From NCBI GenBank assembly GCA_937906475.1, contig CALCZA010000178.1, positions 1 to 38,977 on the forward strand: a stretch of DNA of 38,977 bases, given 5' to 3'. This DNA is from an uncultured bacterium. Its GTDB lineage: Bacteria > Planctomycetota > UBA1135 > UBA2386. Position numbers and translations under genes: made by a program. The number at the start of each line of letters is the position of its first letter. Positions within the stretch are counted from its first letter, which is position 1. A model generated the notes under the pieces. That model was not told the origin of the DNA, did no database searches, and worked only from the letters and a program-made list of their open reading frames with translations. This document shows positions 24,204 through 32,392 of this stretch, piece after piece.

Positions 24204-25838
24204 TTACCGCTTGTCGGGTTGCGTCAGCGCTGGTTGTTTGTCGAGCACGCGCAGCACTGGGTAATACGTGTTCGTCGCGGCTTCGAAGAAGTTCCAACTC
24301 GACAGCGAGTCTTCACTGAGCGGTTCGAGCAGCATCGCGGCCAACATCGCCAGTCGCTGGTTGGTTGGAATGATGATCGTGCCGACCGGCAGTTTTTCGG
24401 GCTTCGCCGCGAGCCACTTGCCTTCGAGCACCAGTTCTTGGTGGCCTTGGTAGGGGCGCTTGGGCTTGCGCTTCTTGGTGACTTCGAACTGTCGAGCGAC
24501 CGAGGTCTGCGCTGTTTCTACCGCGCGGAAGCGGATGCCGTGCCATCGCAGGCGTTGCATGACTTCCGGCGTCGGTGCTGTGATCGCCCAGGCGTTGGGA
24601 AGCCGCGATTGCTTACGCGAGCGGAAGCGACGGGCGACAGGCAGGCTTTCCTTGGTTGATTCGTCGACGCGCGTGAAGCGCAGTGGCTTGCCGTCCTCGC
24701 CACCTGCGCGCTCGACCGTGCCAACCAGGATGTCGATTTGTTCCGGGGCGGCGAACTTCGTGTCGGTGCCGAGGTAGAGCGAGCCGTCGCCAGAGTGTGC
24801 ACGGCGATCAGCGGTCGCCATCGTCGCCAGTGCTACATCCTTGATGGCTACCATGCTCTCCAGCAACGTCAGCACGAATGCGCGCGTCGCCGCAATGCGC
24901 GTCTTGAAGTCGGCGTAGCTGTAGGCCTCGCTGAGGATGCCGATGCGGTTGCGCAGGCCGTAGTAGTTGATGCCGTAGCGCGGCCGGTGGTCGTAGGTGA
25001 ACCAACCACGGACGCCCTTTTTGGAACTCGGAGCACCACTGCCATCCCAATCACGCGTTTCAAAGTTGCCGTAGTCGAACACGTCAAATCCGCGCGACTT
25101 CATCTTCTTGCGAGACTGCACAAGCAGCTTGCGGCTGAGTTGGTCGATCGCTGGATCGAGGTTGCTCGAAAGACTAGGTGCATACGTCAGGTGGTAGCCG
25201 TGATGCGAACCGTTGGTGGTGTGCAGGTCGACGAACAGGTGCGGATCGATCTCGCGGAATAGCGATAGCATGACGCGGGTTTCGGGCGCGTCGGCTTTGA
25301 CGAAGTCACGGTTGAGGTCGAGTCGCTGCGCATTCGCGCGTTGGCCGACTGCATCGGGACCGTTCTGGCCGCGGCGGTTGCCGACCTTGATCGCTTCGTT
25401 ACCGTCGAGGTTGTAAATCGGCACGAACCAGACGTCACAGTGCTTCAGCAACGCTTCGTGCTTGCCCGTTGCGAACTCGCGCAGAAGTTCTTGCACCGCT
25501 TCTTTGCCTTCGACCTCGCCGGCGTGAATGTTGCCGATCACCAAGGCACGCAAGCGCTGTTCGTCACTCGCTTCGGGTAGCGAAACCTTGACCAGCGTCA
25601 TCGCCCGACCTTCGTGGGACTTGCCGGCAACGCGGACCGTCAAGCGGTTGCCGTGTGAGAGGTCGGCGCAGGCATCGACAAACTTCTCCACGTCGGCGAC
25701 CCGCGACGTCTCGGTGTGCTTGCTCGACTCCGCGGTGGTTTGCGGCAGCTTGCTGTCTTGTGACGTTGCGCCGCCGCCGATGAGTGACGACAGCATGGCC
25801 AACAGGAATGGGTGACAAGAACTCGATGTGCGCGCCAT
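24204..25838 (-). CDS. Exported M14-family zinc carboxypeptidase
   Basis: 544-aa exported metallopeptidase. The N-terminus is a signal-like segment (FLLAMLSSLIGGGATSQ). The M14 zinc site is complete: H105-x2-E108 in GNIHAGEVEG and H206 in VDLHTTNGSHHGY; the catalytic Glu is E304 in ILSEAYSYADF. Arg in LDLNRDFVK (about 176) fits the substrate C-terminus-binding region. The catalytic domain spans about 45-330; the remaining 200 residues are a beta-rich C-terminal part, common in M14 proteins of this type. The ATG at 25838 is used; another at 25868 would add ten residues. It lies 50 bp downstream of the EF-hand gene on the same strand, so they are probably one transcript. Peptide target unknown. 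Confidence 0.88.
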   Translation of the reverse strand: MARTSSSCHPFLLAMLSSLIGGGATSQDSKLPQTTAESSKHTETSRVADVEKFVDACADLSHGNRLTVRVAGKSHEGRAMTLVKVSLPEASDEQRLRALVIGNIHAGEVEGKEAVQELLREFATGKHEALLKHCDVWFVPIYNLDGNEAIKVGNRRGQNGPDAVGQRANAQRLDLNRDFVKADAPETRVMLSLFREIDPHLFVDLHTTNGSHHGYHLTYAPSLSSNLDPAIDQLSRKLLVQSRKKMKSRGFDVFDYGNFETRDWDGSGAPSSKKGVRGWFTYDHRPRYGINYYGLRNRIGILSEAYSYADFKTRIAATRAFVLTLLESMVAIKDVALATMATADRRAHSGDGSLYLGTDTKFAAPEQIDILVGTVERAGGEDGKPLRFTRVDESTKESLPVARRFRSRKQSRLPNAWAITAPTPEVMQRLRWHGIRFRAVETAQTSVARQFEVTKKRKPKRPYQGHQELVLEGKWLAAKPEKLPVGTIIIPTNQRLAMLAAMLLEPLSEDSLSSWNFFEAATNTYYPVLRVLDKQPALTQPDKR

Positions 25839-25888
25839 GCACACAGTCGTAGTCGCGCGGCCACGCATGGGCCAGCGTGGCAGCGCAA

Positions 25889-26878
25889 TCAGCGCTGTGG
25901 AGCTTGTATCAGTTTGGTGCCGGATGTTACGGCTGGCTTGCGTTGGTTCGCCCCAGGCTTGGCGGCTTCTCCGGGTGGCTTGGCTTGCTCCAGCTCTGTG
26001 GCGCTGAGTTTACCGTCCTTGTTGGTGTCCAGGCTGATGAGCAGGCCCTGGGTCCATCGCAGGAGTCCGGGATCCAGGCGCCGCAGCAGCAACGCCAACT
26101 CCGCGGCATCGATCGCTTCGTCCAGGTTGCCGTCGGCATCTAGCCATGGCTGGGTCAGTCCGGTCTTCTGTTTGCCTTTGCGGGTGTCTGCCGGCTTGGG
26201 CAACTGCGCGAACCACGGTGCGAGCTCGGGTTCTTCGACCTTGCCCGATTGGTTCAGGTCCGACTGCATCAGCACGGTCGCGACAATCTCTGGCAAGCCG
26301 GTCGCCTTCAGCAGATCCACGATCTCGGTTGGCGACAGGCCACCATCGCCGTCCTTGTCATACAGGCGGATGAACTTCTGCAACGCGGTCAGCGGTTGCG
26401 GCGGTGGCTCGGGCATCACGAACTGACGCGCGGTGCGTACCGTGAATGTTCCGCCATTCTCGAGCCCCTTGCGGAAGCGATGGTCGAACTCGGGCCAGGT
26501 GATGAAGCCATCACGATCGTTATCGATTCGCGCAAAGCCCTCGAGGTGGCCTGGCGACGGCAGCACGTCGAAGCAATCAGCCGCCTCGAAGACGTCCAGT
26601 CGATCGTCGCTGTTGTCGTCGCACGCCCGGAATAGTTCGCGGCTGGTCGATTCGCTGTAGCTGCCTTGGTAGCGACCTTCGCCGCGTGGCTTGGGGTCGA
26701 TTTGCGACGGCTCGGGCAACGGAATCGTGGGGGCCACCTGGGGTGGCGCGGCTGGCTGGATCTGAGCCACGGCGGGCCTAGCTAGCAATACGGTCAGCAG
26801 TCCAAAGCTTAGGAGCCCTAGTTTGCTGGCCTGATCTGGTCCGGTCGCACGGGAAGCTAGTAAGGAGTTGCGATGCAT
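25889..26878 (-). CDS. Exported multi-EF-hand calcium-binding protein
   Basis: 329-aa protein with a signal peptide (LGLLSFGLLTVLLARPAVAQ) and a Pro-rich segment, then a chain of EF-hand-type calcium loops: DDNSDDRLDVFE, DNDRDGFITWPE, DKDGDGGLSPTE, DLNQSGKVEEPE, a degenerate DADGNLDEAIDAAE, and DTNKDGKLSATE. Four or five loops keep the acidic first, third, fifth and twelfth positions. Exported EF-hand proteins are frequent in Planctomycetota; calcium is abundant outside the cell, so the likely role is structural or calcium-dependent binding. The C-terminus is basic and Pro/Ala-rich. The ATG at 26878 puts the signal near the N-terminus; the frame is open to 26944. It is followed by the M14 peptidase. 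Confidence 0.85.
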   Translation of the reverse strand: MHRNSLLASRATGPDQASKLGLLSFGLLTVLLARPAVAQIQPAAPPQVAPTIPLPEPSQIDPKPRGEGRYQGSYSESTSRELFRACDDNSDDRLDVFEAADCFDVLPSPGHLEGFARIDNDRDGFITWPEFDHRFRKGLENGGTFTVRTARQFVMPEPPPQPLTALQKFIRLYDKDGDGGLSPTEIVDLLKATGLPEIVATVLMQSDLNQSGKVEEPELAPWFAQLPKPADTRKGKQKTGLTQPWLDADGNLDEAIDAAELALLLRRLDPGLLRWTQGLLISLDTNKDGKLSATELEQAKPPGEAAKPGANQRKPAVTSGTKLIQAPQR

Positions 26879-27267
26879 CTTTGTCAGGTCTCTTCGACCT
26901 GCTCGGCCGCTGACTATAGCCCACGCAGGCGAGCACCCTACCAATCTGAGCCAGTGAGTGGGGGGGATCTGGCCAGAGAAGGGGCTTAGTTGGCTGGTTT
27001 GGCCTGGGGGCGACGCTCATAAGCACCAGCCTGACACTCAGTTTGGGTCCTCTTTTCCTCCCCATTCCGGCGTGCCGCTGCACCGCTGGCTCGGGGCGCC
27101 CTGTGCCGCAACCGCCATCAGCGTCGGGTTTTTGCGTCGTGGGGCTTGTCCAGCGGCGGGGCATGCGGTTGCATCTCCATTCTAGACAGCCCCTTCGAAT
27201 CCCCTTCCCGATCACTAGTCGGCAACTCCTTGTCGGCGGTATCGGCAGTCCCTCCGAGGTATCCAGC
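26879..27267. other. Divergent promoter region (EF-hand gene / lipoprotein gene)
   Basis: No gene. Leftward: a -10-like TATAGT (26918-26913) without a clear -35, then a 6-bp hairpin (CAGGTC 26885-26890, GACCTG 26896-26901) in the leader of the EF-hand gene. Rightward: ribosome site GAGGT at 27256-27260 for the lipoprotein gene. Confidence 0.4.
26913..26918 (-). promoter_or_regulatory. Candidate -10 box for the EF-hand gene
   Basis: TATAGT on the minus strand (5 of 6 matches to TATAAT), 34 bp upstream of the start at 26878. No good -35 hexamer sits at 16-18 bp, so this is tentative. Confidence 0.3.
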
Positions 27268-27702
27268 GTGAACGCTCGCAAAGCCCTGATTTCCGTCTTC
27301 GCCCTCACGGCCATGACTCTCGCTTCCTGTGGCACCATTAACCGTGCTGGCAAGGACATTATGATCGGCGTCGCGACGCCCGTGCTGATGGTCTACGGTG
27401 GTGCCACCGATGGCCTGACCACGTCGCAGAACGTGCGTGAAGGCATGGGAAGTGGTGCCGTCGTCCAGGTTGCCGCCTTCCCGTTCACGTTCTTTTACCA
27501 CGCGATCGAGCATGGTATCTACGGCTTCGCCCACTTGGTCGACCTGCCGTTCTGCGCGATCTACGGCCCGGCCGAGTTGCACCCGGCTGGCCCGGAAATC
27601 ATGCCCCTCGACATCTACCAGGGCACCTGGTTTGACTCGTGGGCCGAAGCGGGCGCCTCGACGGATGCTGAGTCCGGCGAGATGATCCCGAGCGGCAACT
27701 AA
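27268..27702 (+). CDS. Small lipoprotein of unknown function
   Basis: 145-aa protein starting with GTG at 27268, chosen because a GAGGT ribosome site lies 7 nt upstream and the product then begins with a clean lipoprotein signal (LISVFALTAMTLASCGTIN, lipobox LASC). The mature part has conserved-looking hydrophobic/Gly stretches: ATPVLMVYGGATDGL, VQVAAFPFTFFYHAIEHG and VDLPFCAIYGPAEL. The VYGG and DLP-x-C pieces faintly recall small YceK-like envelope lipoproteins, but this is not strong enough to assign. An upstream extension of the frame to 27043 has no features. It is a single gene, convergent with the next minus-strand gene. Confidence 0.7.
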   Translation: MNARKALISVFALTAMTLASCGTINRAGKDIMIGVATPVLMVYGGATDGLTTSQNVREGMGSGAVVQVAAFPFTFFYHAIEHGIYGFAHLVDLPFCAIYGPAELHPAGPEIMPLDIYQGTWFDSWAEAGASTDAESGEMIPSGN

Positions 27703-27849
27703 GCTCCTGCTCGGACGCGAGGCGCCGAGTGCGTCTCCGGTTGGCTCCCTGAGCCAGTCGTGATGGCGGGGACGCCCAGCGTCTGATTTGGCACGCGTCG
27801 GCAACCGCCGACTGCTGTGCACTGGTCCATCGCTTGGACCGACACCGAA

Positions 27850-27881
27850 CGCCTTCCGAGGCACCGGTGCGTCGGAAGGCG
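27850..27881. terminator. Hairpin between convergent genes
   Basis: CGCCTTCCGA (27850-27859) and TCGGAAGGCG (27872-27881), perfect 10-bp arms; the loop holds a further palindrome GCACCGGTGC. It lies between the lipoprotein gene and the unknown minus-strand gene and may terminate both. No strong T-run on either side. Confidence 0.5.
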
Positions 27882-27933
27882 ACTAGCGCCGCCCGCTGAT
27901 GCTCGATGACGACATTGACCGTCGATGACGCTC

Positions 27934-28938
27934 CTACTTCTGCTTCGTTGCGGCAGCCTCGGGGCTCGCCAGCAGCTTCGTCGAGTAGTAGGGAATGCGC
28001 CGGATCAGTTCGATGGCGAGGTGCGCGCCCGCAGCTGGGGTGCTCTCGTTCTTGGCGAGGGTGCGAAGGTCGTTCTCATACTTGCGCAGGTCGTTGCGCG
28101 CGCGCGGCCAGCTCTCTTCCTCGATGAGCTTGGCCAATCGCTTCATTGCCGTGGCAAATAGTTCTGCGCGGGAGCCGGTCACCGCCATCGGCTTGAACTC
28201 CACGAAGAAGAGGCCTCGCAGCGCGTTTGCTTTGGTGCGGTTTCCTTCGAGCTCAAGCTTCATGACATCGCGCGCGTAGTAGCGCAGCCATTCCGGTCTG
28301 ATGACTGGCGCCGTGGAGAGCCCTCGTGAAGGTCGGAAGCGTTCCCGAACGGTCGGGCCGGTTTGGTTTCGCACCCAGTCTTGAACCAATGGTGTCGCCG
28401 GGCGCACCGGCGGCAATTCGGTGTTGGCTTCTGGGTCACGCAACACCTTGGCGAACGGGAACGGATCGCTCAGCAATTCGAGGGCCTTGCGAACTTCGGG
28501 CGGCACCTGACCGGGTGTCGCCAACGGTTCAGGTCGTAACACGCCAAGGCGGCTGAGCTCTTGCAAGCGGGCTACAGCGATCCACTTCTCGGGCTGCTTC
28601 TTGGTGCTCTGCTCGATGATCTCGTTGTACTCCTCGATCGCAGTTTTACGGTCAAGGTCGATGATCTCCGTCAGCCAAGCGCTGTGAACGGCCGTGGTGG
28701 CGGATTGATGGCGCCGCCGCTTCTGTTGCGACACCTTGCCTTGCATCAGCTTTTGTGGCTTCTGCTTTCCCGTGGTCTCAGGCTTCGCACTGTTGGCTTG
28801 GCCTGTCGTCGTCTGCGGTGATGTCGTCTGCGGTGATGTCTGCTGCAGTGACTCGGGCGTACCTTCCGTCTGAGCAGGCAAATCCTGTAACAGAGTGCCG
28901 ACGACGATTGCGATCACGACTGCAGCAGTGGTTCTCAT
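27934..28938 (-). CDS. Exported protein of unknown function in a two-component operon
   Basis: 334-aa protein with a signal peptide (AAVVIAIVVGTLLQDLPAQ), a Ser/Thr/Gln/Pro-rich segment with SPQTTSPQTT repeats, a basic stretch (GKVSQQKRRRHQ), and a mostly helical remainder (for example KTAIEEYNEIIEQSTKKQPEKW and AMKRLAKLIEEESWPRARND). The helix pairs resemble TPR-like repeats but are degenerate. I recognise no family. Its ATG overlaps the stop of the response regulator (ATGA), so it is translated from the same mRNA as the kinase and regulator. The context suggests an envelope partner or output of that signalling system; this is inference. Confidence 0.75.
   Translation of the reverse strand: MRTTAAVVIAIVVGTLLQDLPAQTEGTPESLQQTSPQTTSPQTTTGQANSAKPETTGKQKPQKLMQGKVSQQKRRRHQSATTAVHSAWLTEIIDLDRKTAIEEYNEIIEQSTKKQPEKWIAVARLQELSRLGVLRPEPLATPGQVPPEVRKALELLSDPFPFAKVLRDPEANTELPPVRPATPLVQDWVRNQTGPTVRERFRPSRGLSTAPVIRPEWLRYYARDVMKLELEGNRTKANALRGLFFVEFKPMAVTGSRAELFATAMKRLAKLIEEESWPRARNDLRKYENDLRTLAKNESTPAAGAHLAIELIRRIPYYSTKLLASPEAAATKQK
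28808..28837 (-). repeat. 15-bp in-frame tandem repeat
   Basis: GTCGTCTGCGGTGAT twice in direct contact (28808-28822, 28823-28837), followed by a partly matching GTCTGCTGCAGTGAC. It codes for the TSPQT repeats near the N-terminus of the exported protein. Confidence 0.75.
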
Positions 28939-29672
28939 GATTCTTCGATCAGTGTAGATTCGAAGCGGTAACCGAGGCCGTGCACGGTGACGACATGCAC
29001 AGGGTTCTCGACATCGGTCTCGAGCTTCTTGCGTAAGCGTGCGATGTGGTTGTCGACTGTGCGCGTTGTCGGCAGGTGCACATAGCCCCAGACCTTGCGC
29101 AATAGGTCTTGGCGGCTGACGACTTCGCCACGGTGCTCAATGAGCATGCGCAGGATCTCGGCTTCGTAACGTGACAACTGCACCTCGGTGTCGTCGCGTG
29201 TCACGGTGAAGCGGCGCCAATCGACGGTCAGGTTGGAGAAGCGCATCACGCCGGCAATATCCGAGTCCTTACCTGCGCCTGCCTTGGCGCCAGTTTGCGT
29301 GCGGCGCAGAACGGCTCGAATCCGAGCGAGTAGCTCGCTGAGGCCGAACGGCTTGGTCAGGTAATCGTCTGCGCCCAACTCAAGACCTTGCACCTTGTCG
29401 CGGTCTTGGCCTTTGGCGGAGATGATAATGATCGGCGTCTCGTGACCCGTCTCGCGCAGGTGCTTCAAGACTTCGAGGCCAGACATCTCTGGCAACATGA
29501 GGTCGAGCAGCAACAAGCTGGCCTGACCTTCACGAGCTTTGCGAAGACCTTCGCGGCCGTCGGCAGCGGTGGTGACTTTGTAGCCTTCAAGTTCGAGGTT
29601 GTGTTGCAGCCCGGCCCGCAGGTCGGGTTCGTCCTCAATGACGAGAATTTGAGTGTCGGTCAAGGTGCTCAC
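28935..29672 (-). CDS. OmpR/PhoB-type response regulator
   Basis: 245-aa cytosolic transcription factor. Receiver domain, residues 8-122: acidic E13-D14, phosphorylation site D57 (LLLLDLMLPEMSG), T/S switch in IISAK and K107 (LTKPFG). DNA-binding winged helix, about 145-240: LSRYEAEILRMLIEHRGEVVS, RTVDNHIARLRKKLE and VHGLGYRF, as in PhoB/OmpR. All phosphorylation residues are present. It overlaps the sensor kinase stop by 4 bp (ATGA) and the downstream exported-protein start by 4 bp, so the three are coupled. Target genes are unknown; its own operon is the first guess. Confidence 0.95.
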   Translation of the reverse strand: MSTLTDTQILVIEDEPDLRAGLQHNLELEGYKVTTAADGREGLRKAREGQASLLLLDLMLPEMSGLEVLKHLRETGHETPIIIISAKGQDRDKVQGLELGADDYLTKPFGLSELLARIRAVLRRTQTGAKAGAGKDSDIAGVMRFSNLTVDWRRFTVTRDDTEVQLSRYEAEILRMLIEHRGEVVSRQDLLRKVWGYVHLPTTRTVDNHIARLRKKLETDVENPVHVVTVHGLGYRFESTLIEES

Positions 29673-31831
29673 GTGGGCGTTCCTGGGATCCTGTTGGGCG
29701 CGTGCGAAGCGGTGGGAGGGGTGTTGTTACGTTTGGCGAGTGGCAAGGTTAGTCGCATGATCGTGCCACCGCCCTCTCGTGGCAATGCCTCAATGTCGCC
29801 TTCGTGGGCTCGAGTAAAGTGTCGCACGATACCGAGTCCTAGCCCAGCACCTCGCACTTCGCCGCTGTTACTGGCTCTATAGAAGCCCTCGAAGATGCGT
29901 TTGTGCTCGCCATTTGGGATGCCGCGGCCGCGATCCTGCACTTCGATCACTGCCTGTCCGTCGATGGTTTCGAGGATTAGGTCGACCTCATGTTCGGTGT
30001 CGCCGTTATGGCCATACTTGGTGGCGTTCTCAAGCAAGTTGATGATGGCGCCTTCGAGTCCGTCCTTATCGCACGACACGACGATGCCAAGTGGCAGGCT
30101 GTCGATCAGGATGACGCCCTTTTCTTCTAGGTGCGGCGCGTATGCATAGGCAGTGCTACGCAGGAGTTCCCCGATGTCGTAGGGCTCGCTTTGGTAGGTG
30201 AGCGTGCCAGCCTGTTGGCGGGAGAAGTCCAGGATGCGCTGGATCAGCGTGGTCAGTCGCTCGGATTCGCGCGCGATGATCGAGCCGAACTCCGCCGCCT
30301 GCGCCTGATCGCGGACGCGTCCCATGCCAATCGTCTCGCCATACATTCGGATCAGCGCGAGGGGAGTCTTCAGTTCGTGTGAGACGCGGGATACGAGGCT
30401 GATCTTGAGCGCGGCGAGTTCGGCCTCACGTGAGACGGAGCGCCAAGACCACAATGCACCGCCGATGGCCGTGAACAGTAGCGCGAGCACTAGCAGTGTG
30501 CGTTTGGTCGCCGCGGAGTCGGCTTCCGCCATCAGCCGTTCCGGATCCGCTGGGAAGACCTGCAGGGTTAGGTCGTTGGTGCGCGTTGCCGGCGCCACAA
30601 AGCCCTTGGGTGGCGGCTCAGTCGGGGTCAGTAGTGGCCCGCCGCGAGGGTCGGTGATCGACAGCATGTAGTCCACGTCCGAAATGGTCGCGAGCACCGG
30701 GTTGATCATCTCGCTGAGATCGAAGTGCAGGGCGACATACGCGCACTGGTTTCGCTTGTCCTCTTCTGGGGTCGCGGTGCGCACGACCAGCAGCATTGGG
30801 TAGCCGGCGTCGGTCGAGATCAGGCGTTCTTCGATGATCGGCTCGGTCAGTTGGCCGGGTCGGTGTACTAACGGGCGAACCAGATACTTGAACCAGATGG
30901 AGTAGTCGTCGGCGAAGACTCGCGATGCTGCACGTTGTTCGTCTTCCACGAGGTAGCGCTCGACTTCTTCGAACTCAGCACCGTCTGGGTCGAAGGTCCC
31001 TGCCATGCGAAGTGCGATCGCACTTGAGAGTCCGTCGGCGACTTGGCTATAGCCGTTTTCGGCGATGTCGCGGAGCAACGCCAAGCGGTCGACCGGGAGG
31101 CCCAGTTCGGCCCGCACGGTTCTGGCTACTAGCCGCATTTGAAGCAGTTCCCGCATCCCGCGCCCGTCCCGCGTGATGAGTTCGACCTCTTTGAACTGTT
31201 TGATCGCGGCCTTGGTTTCCGCGAGTTCCCGCAGCACCGTGCCAAGGCGGAACCGCGCATAGGCTTCGGTTCTGGCCGCACGGGAACTGGAACTGCGGCC
31301 CTCGTCGTCGCGTGGATTGGCGATCTCCAGGACCTTGATCAGCTTCTCGAGTTGCTTGACCGCAGAGCCTAGTTCGCCGTGCTCGATCAGGGTCTCGGCG
31401 GTCGCCAGCGTCGGGATGCGTTTGCCTTCGAGGTCGGTCGTCGGCTCCTTTACGAACGGCATGGTCACCGTGTGGAGGGGCGGCTCTGGCCAGATCAGGT
31501 CGGCGACCTCATCAAGTAGAATCACATCGAGCAGTGCTGGGATGCCTTCTTCCTCGCGCAGTTTGAGGGCGGTGCGCGTCGGCGAGAGGTCGATCAGCAA
31601 TCGCTTCGAGGCGGTGACCGCTTTGCCAACCTGGCTGTCGATCATCTGCGTGATGGCTTGCTCGGCTCGGGCCAGGAAGCGGCGCGAGTTTTCATCAGAG
31701 AGAGCGACGCTCTTTGCACCGCTGCGTTGCAGTTCATTCCAGCCGAGCACGCCGAGCACGATCAACGGCACCAAGAAGGTGCCGAGCGCGAGCAAGTGGC
31801 GGTGGCTGAAGCGCGTCGATTTCTTGGACAT
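29669..31831 (-). CDS. Sensor histidine kinase with large helical extracytoplasmic domain
   Basis: 720-aa membrane kinase. Membrane segments near 11-31 and 443-463 enclose about 410 extracytoplasmic residues, far larger than usual. Of these, about 135-290 look like TPR-type helix pairs (TAETLIEHGELGSAVKQLEKL, RFRLGTVLRELAETKAAIKQF), and about 300-430 look beta-rich and Cache-like (YPMLLVVRT, CAYVALHFDLS, YMLSITDPRGG). No HAMP domain is obvious. The cytoplasmic part is standard: HisKA with phosphorylation site H485 (SRVSHELKTPLALI), N box NLLENATKYG (N602), G1 VQDRGRGIP and G2 GAGLGLGIV. The signal is unknown; the helical part suggests protein binding. Its stop overlaps the regulator start (ATGA). 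The Ser/Thr-Pro tail is probably disordered. Confidence 0.93.
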   Translation of the reverse strand: MSKKSTRFSHRHLLALGTFLVPLIVLGVLGWNELQRSGAKSVALSDENSRRFLARAEQAITQMIDSQVGKAVTASKRLLIDLSPTRTALKLREEEGIPALLDVILLDEVADLIWPEPPLHTVTMPFVKEPTTDLEGKRIPTLATAETLIEHGELGSAVKQLEKLIKVLEIANPRDDEGRSSSSRAARTEAYARFRLGTVLRELAETKAAIKQFKEVELITRDGRGMRELLQMRLVARTVRAELGLPVDRLALLRDIAENGYSQVADGLSSAIALRMAGTFDPDGAEFEEVERYLVEDEQRAASRVFADDYSIWFKYLVRPLVHRPGQLTEPIIEERLISTDAGYPMLLVVRTATPEEDKRNQCAYVALHFDLSEMINPVLATISDVDYMLSITDPRGGPLLTPTEPPPKGFVAPATRTNDLTLQVFPADPERLMAEADSAATKRTLLVLALLFTAIGGALWSWRSVSREAELAALKISLVSRVSHELKTPLALIRMYGETIGMGRVRDQAQAAEFGSIIARESERLTTLIQRILDFSRQQAGTLTYQSEPYDIGELLRSTAYAYAPHLEEKGVILIDSLPLGIVVSCDKDGLEGAIINLLENATKYGHNGDTEHEVDLILETIDGQAVIEVQDRGRGIPNGEHKRIFEGFYRASNSGEVRGAGLGLGIVRHFTRAHEGDIEALPREGGGTIMRLTLPLAKRNNTPPTASHAPNRIPGTPT

Positions 31832-31922
31832 ATGCCGTGGGCTGCTCGGGGCGATCGCAGTGGCGCTAGCGTCGCCATGCGAACCCCAGCGTAGCGTTCC
31901 GGCAGGGCCTGCGCGCCGTGAA

Positions 31923-32240
31923 TCAGTCCGCGGTGACCTTCAGTCCGATGATTGCGACGATCAAGAGCGCCAAGAATACGATGCGAGCGGGAGAAGCGTC
32001 TTCTGAGAAGCGCCAGATGCCGTAGATGGCAGTGCTGCAAGCGCCGATGCCAACCCAGACTGCATAGGCCGTGCCGATCGGGATCGTGCGCACCGCGACC
32101 GCCAGCAGCCACATGCTGATCGCCAGCGTGACGATGACGAACACGGTTGGCCACAGCTTGGTAAAGCCCTTCGTGTAGACGAGGCCCACAGCCCAGCAGG
32201 ACTCGAACAGGCCGGCGATGATCAGGATGAGCCAGGCCAT
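31923..32240 (-). CDS. sugE: SMR-family guanidinium exporter (Gdx/SugE-like)
   Basis: 105-aa inner-membrane protein with four hydrophobic helices, the size of small multidrug resistance proteins. Conserved Glu13 (AGLFESCWAVGLVYTKGF) is the proton/substrate site. The sequence follows SugE/Gdx more than EmrE: W16, G19, TKGF, PIGTAYAVWVGIGA and the C-terminal ALLIVAIIGLK. Gdx proteins export guanidinium in exchange for protons; closely related SugE proteins can also move quaternary ammonium ions. It is a single gene, 91 bp upstream of the kinase gene on the same strand. A hairpin sits in the upstream gap, but I found no convincing guanidine riboswitch. Confidence 0.9.
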   Translation of the reverse strand: MAWLILIIAGLFESCWAVGLVYTKGFTKLWPTVFVIVTLAISMWLLAVAVRTIPIGTAYAVWVGIGACSTAIYGIWRFSEDASPARIVFLALLIVAIIGLKVTAD

Positions 32241-32294
32241 CAGGCGCGTCTGCTAGGGAATGCGCGCGTCGTCAGGCCGTTCGCGGGAAGAGTG

Positions 32295-32314
32295 GGGGAG
32301 ACGTGCATCTCCCC
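32295..32314 (-). promoter_or_regulatory. Hairpin upstream of sugE
   Basis: Perfect 7-bp arms: on the minus strand GGGGAGA, loop TGCACG, TCTCCCC, ending about 54 nt before the sugE start and about 80 nt after the previous gene's stop. It could be a terminator of that gene or a leader element of sugE; no T-run follows. Confidence 0.4.
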
Positions 32315-32392
32315 ATGTAACCGGTTCGCGCGGCGGAACTCGACCATTCGTAGGGAGACTCGTTGGCAGTCCGCCTCGGAGCCGGTGATCGA

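Noticed and set aside
32241..32392. Guanidine riboswitch upstream of sugE
   Set aside because: Only one hairpin is visible and I could not match the conserved sequence elements of guanidine I, II or III classes by eye. Kept only as a hairpin.
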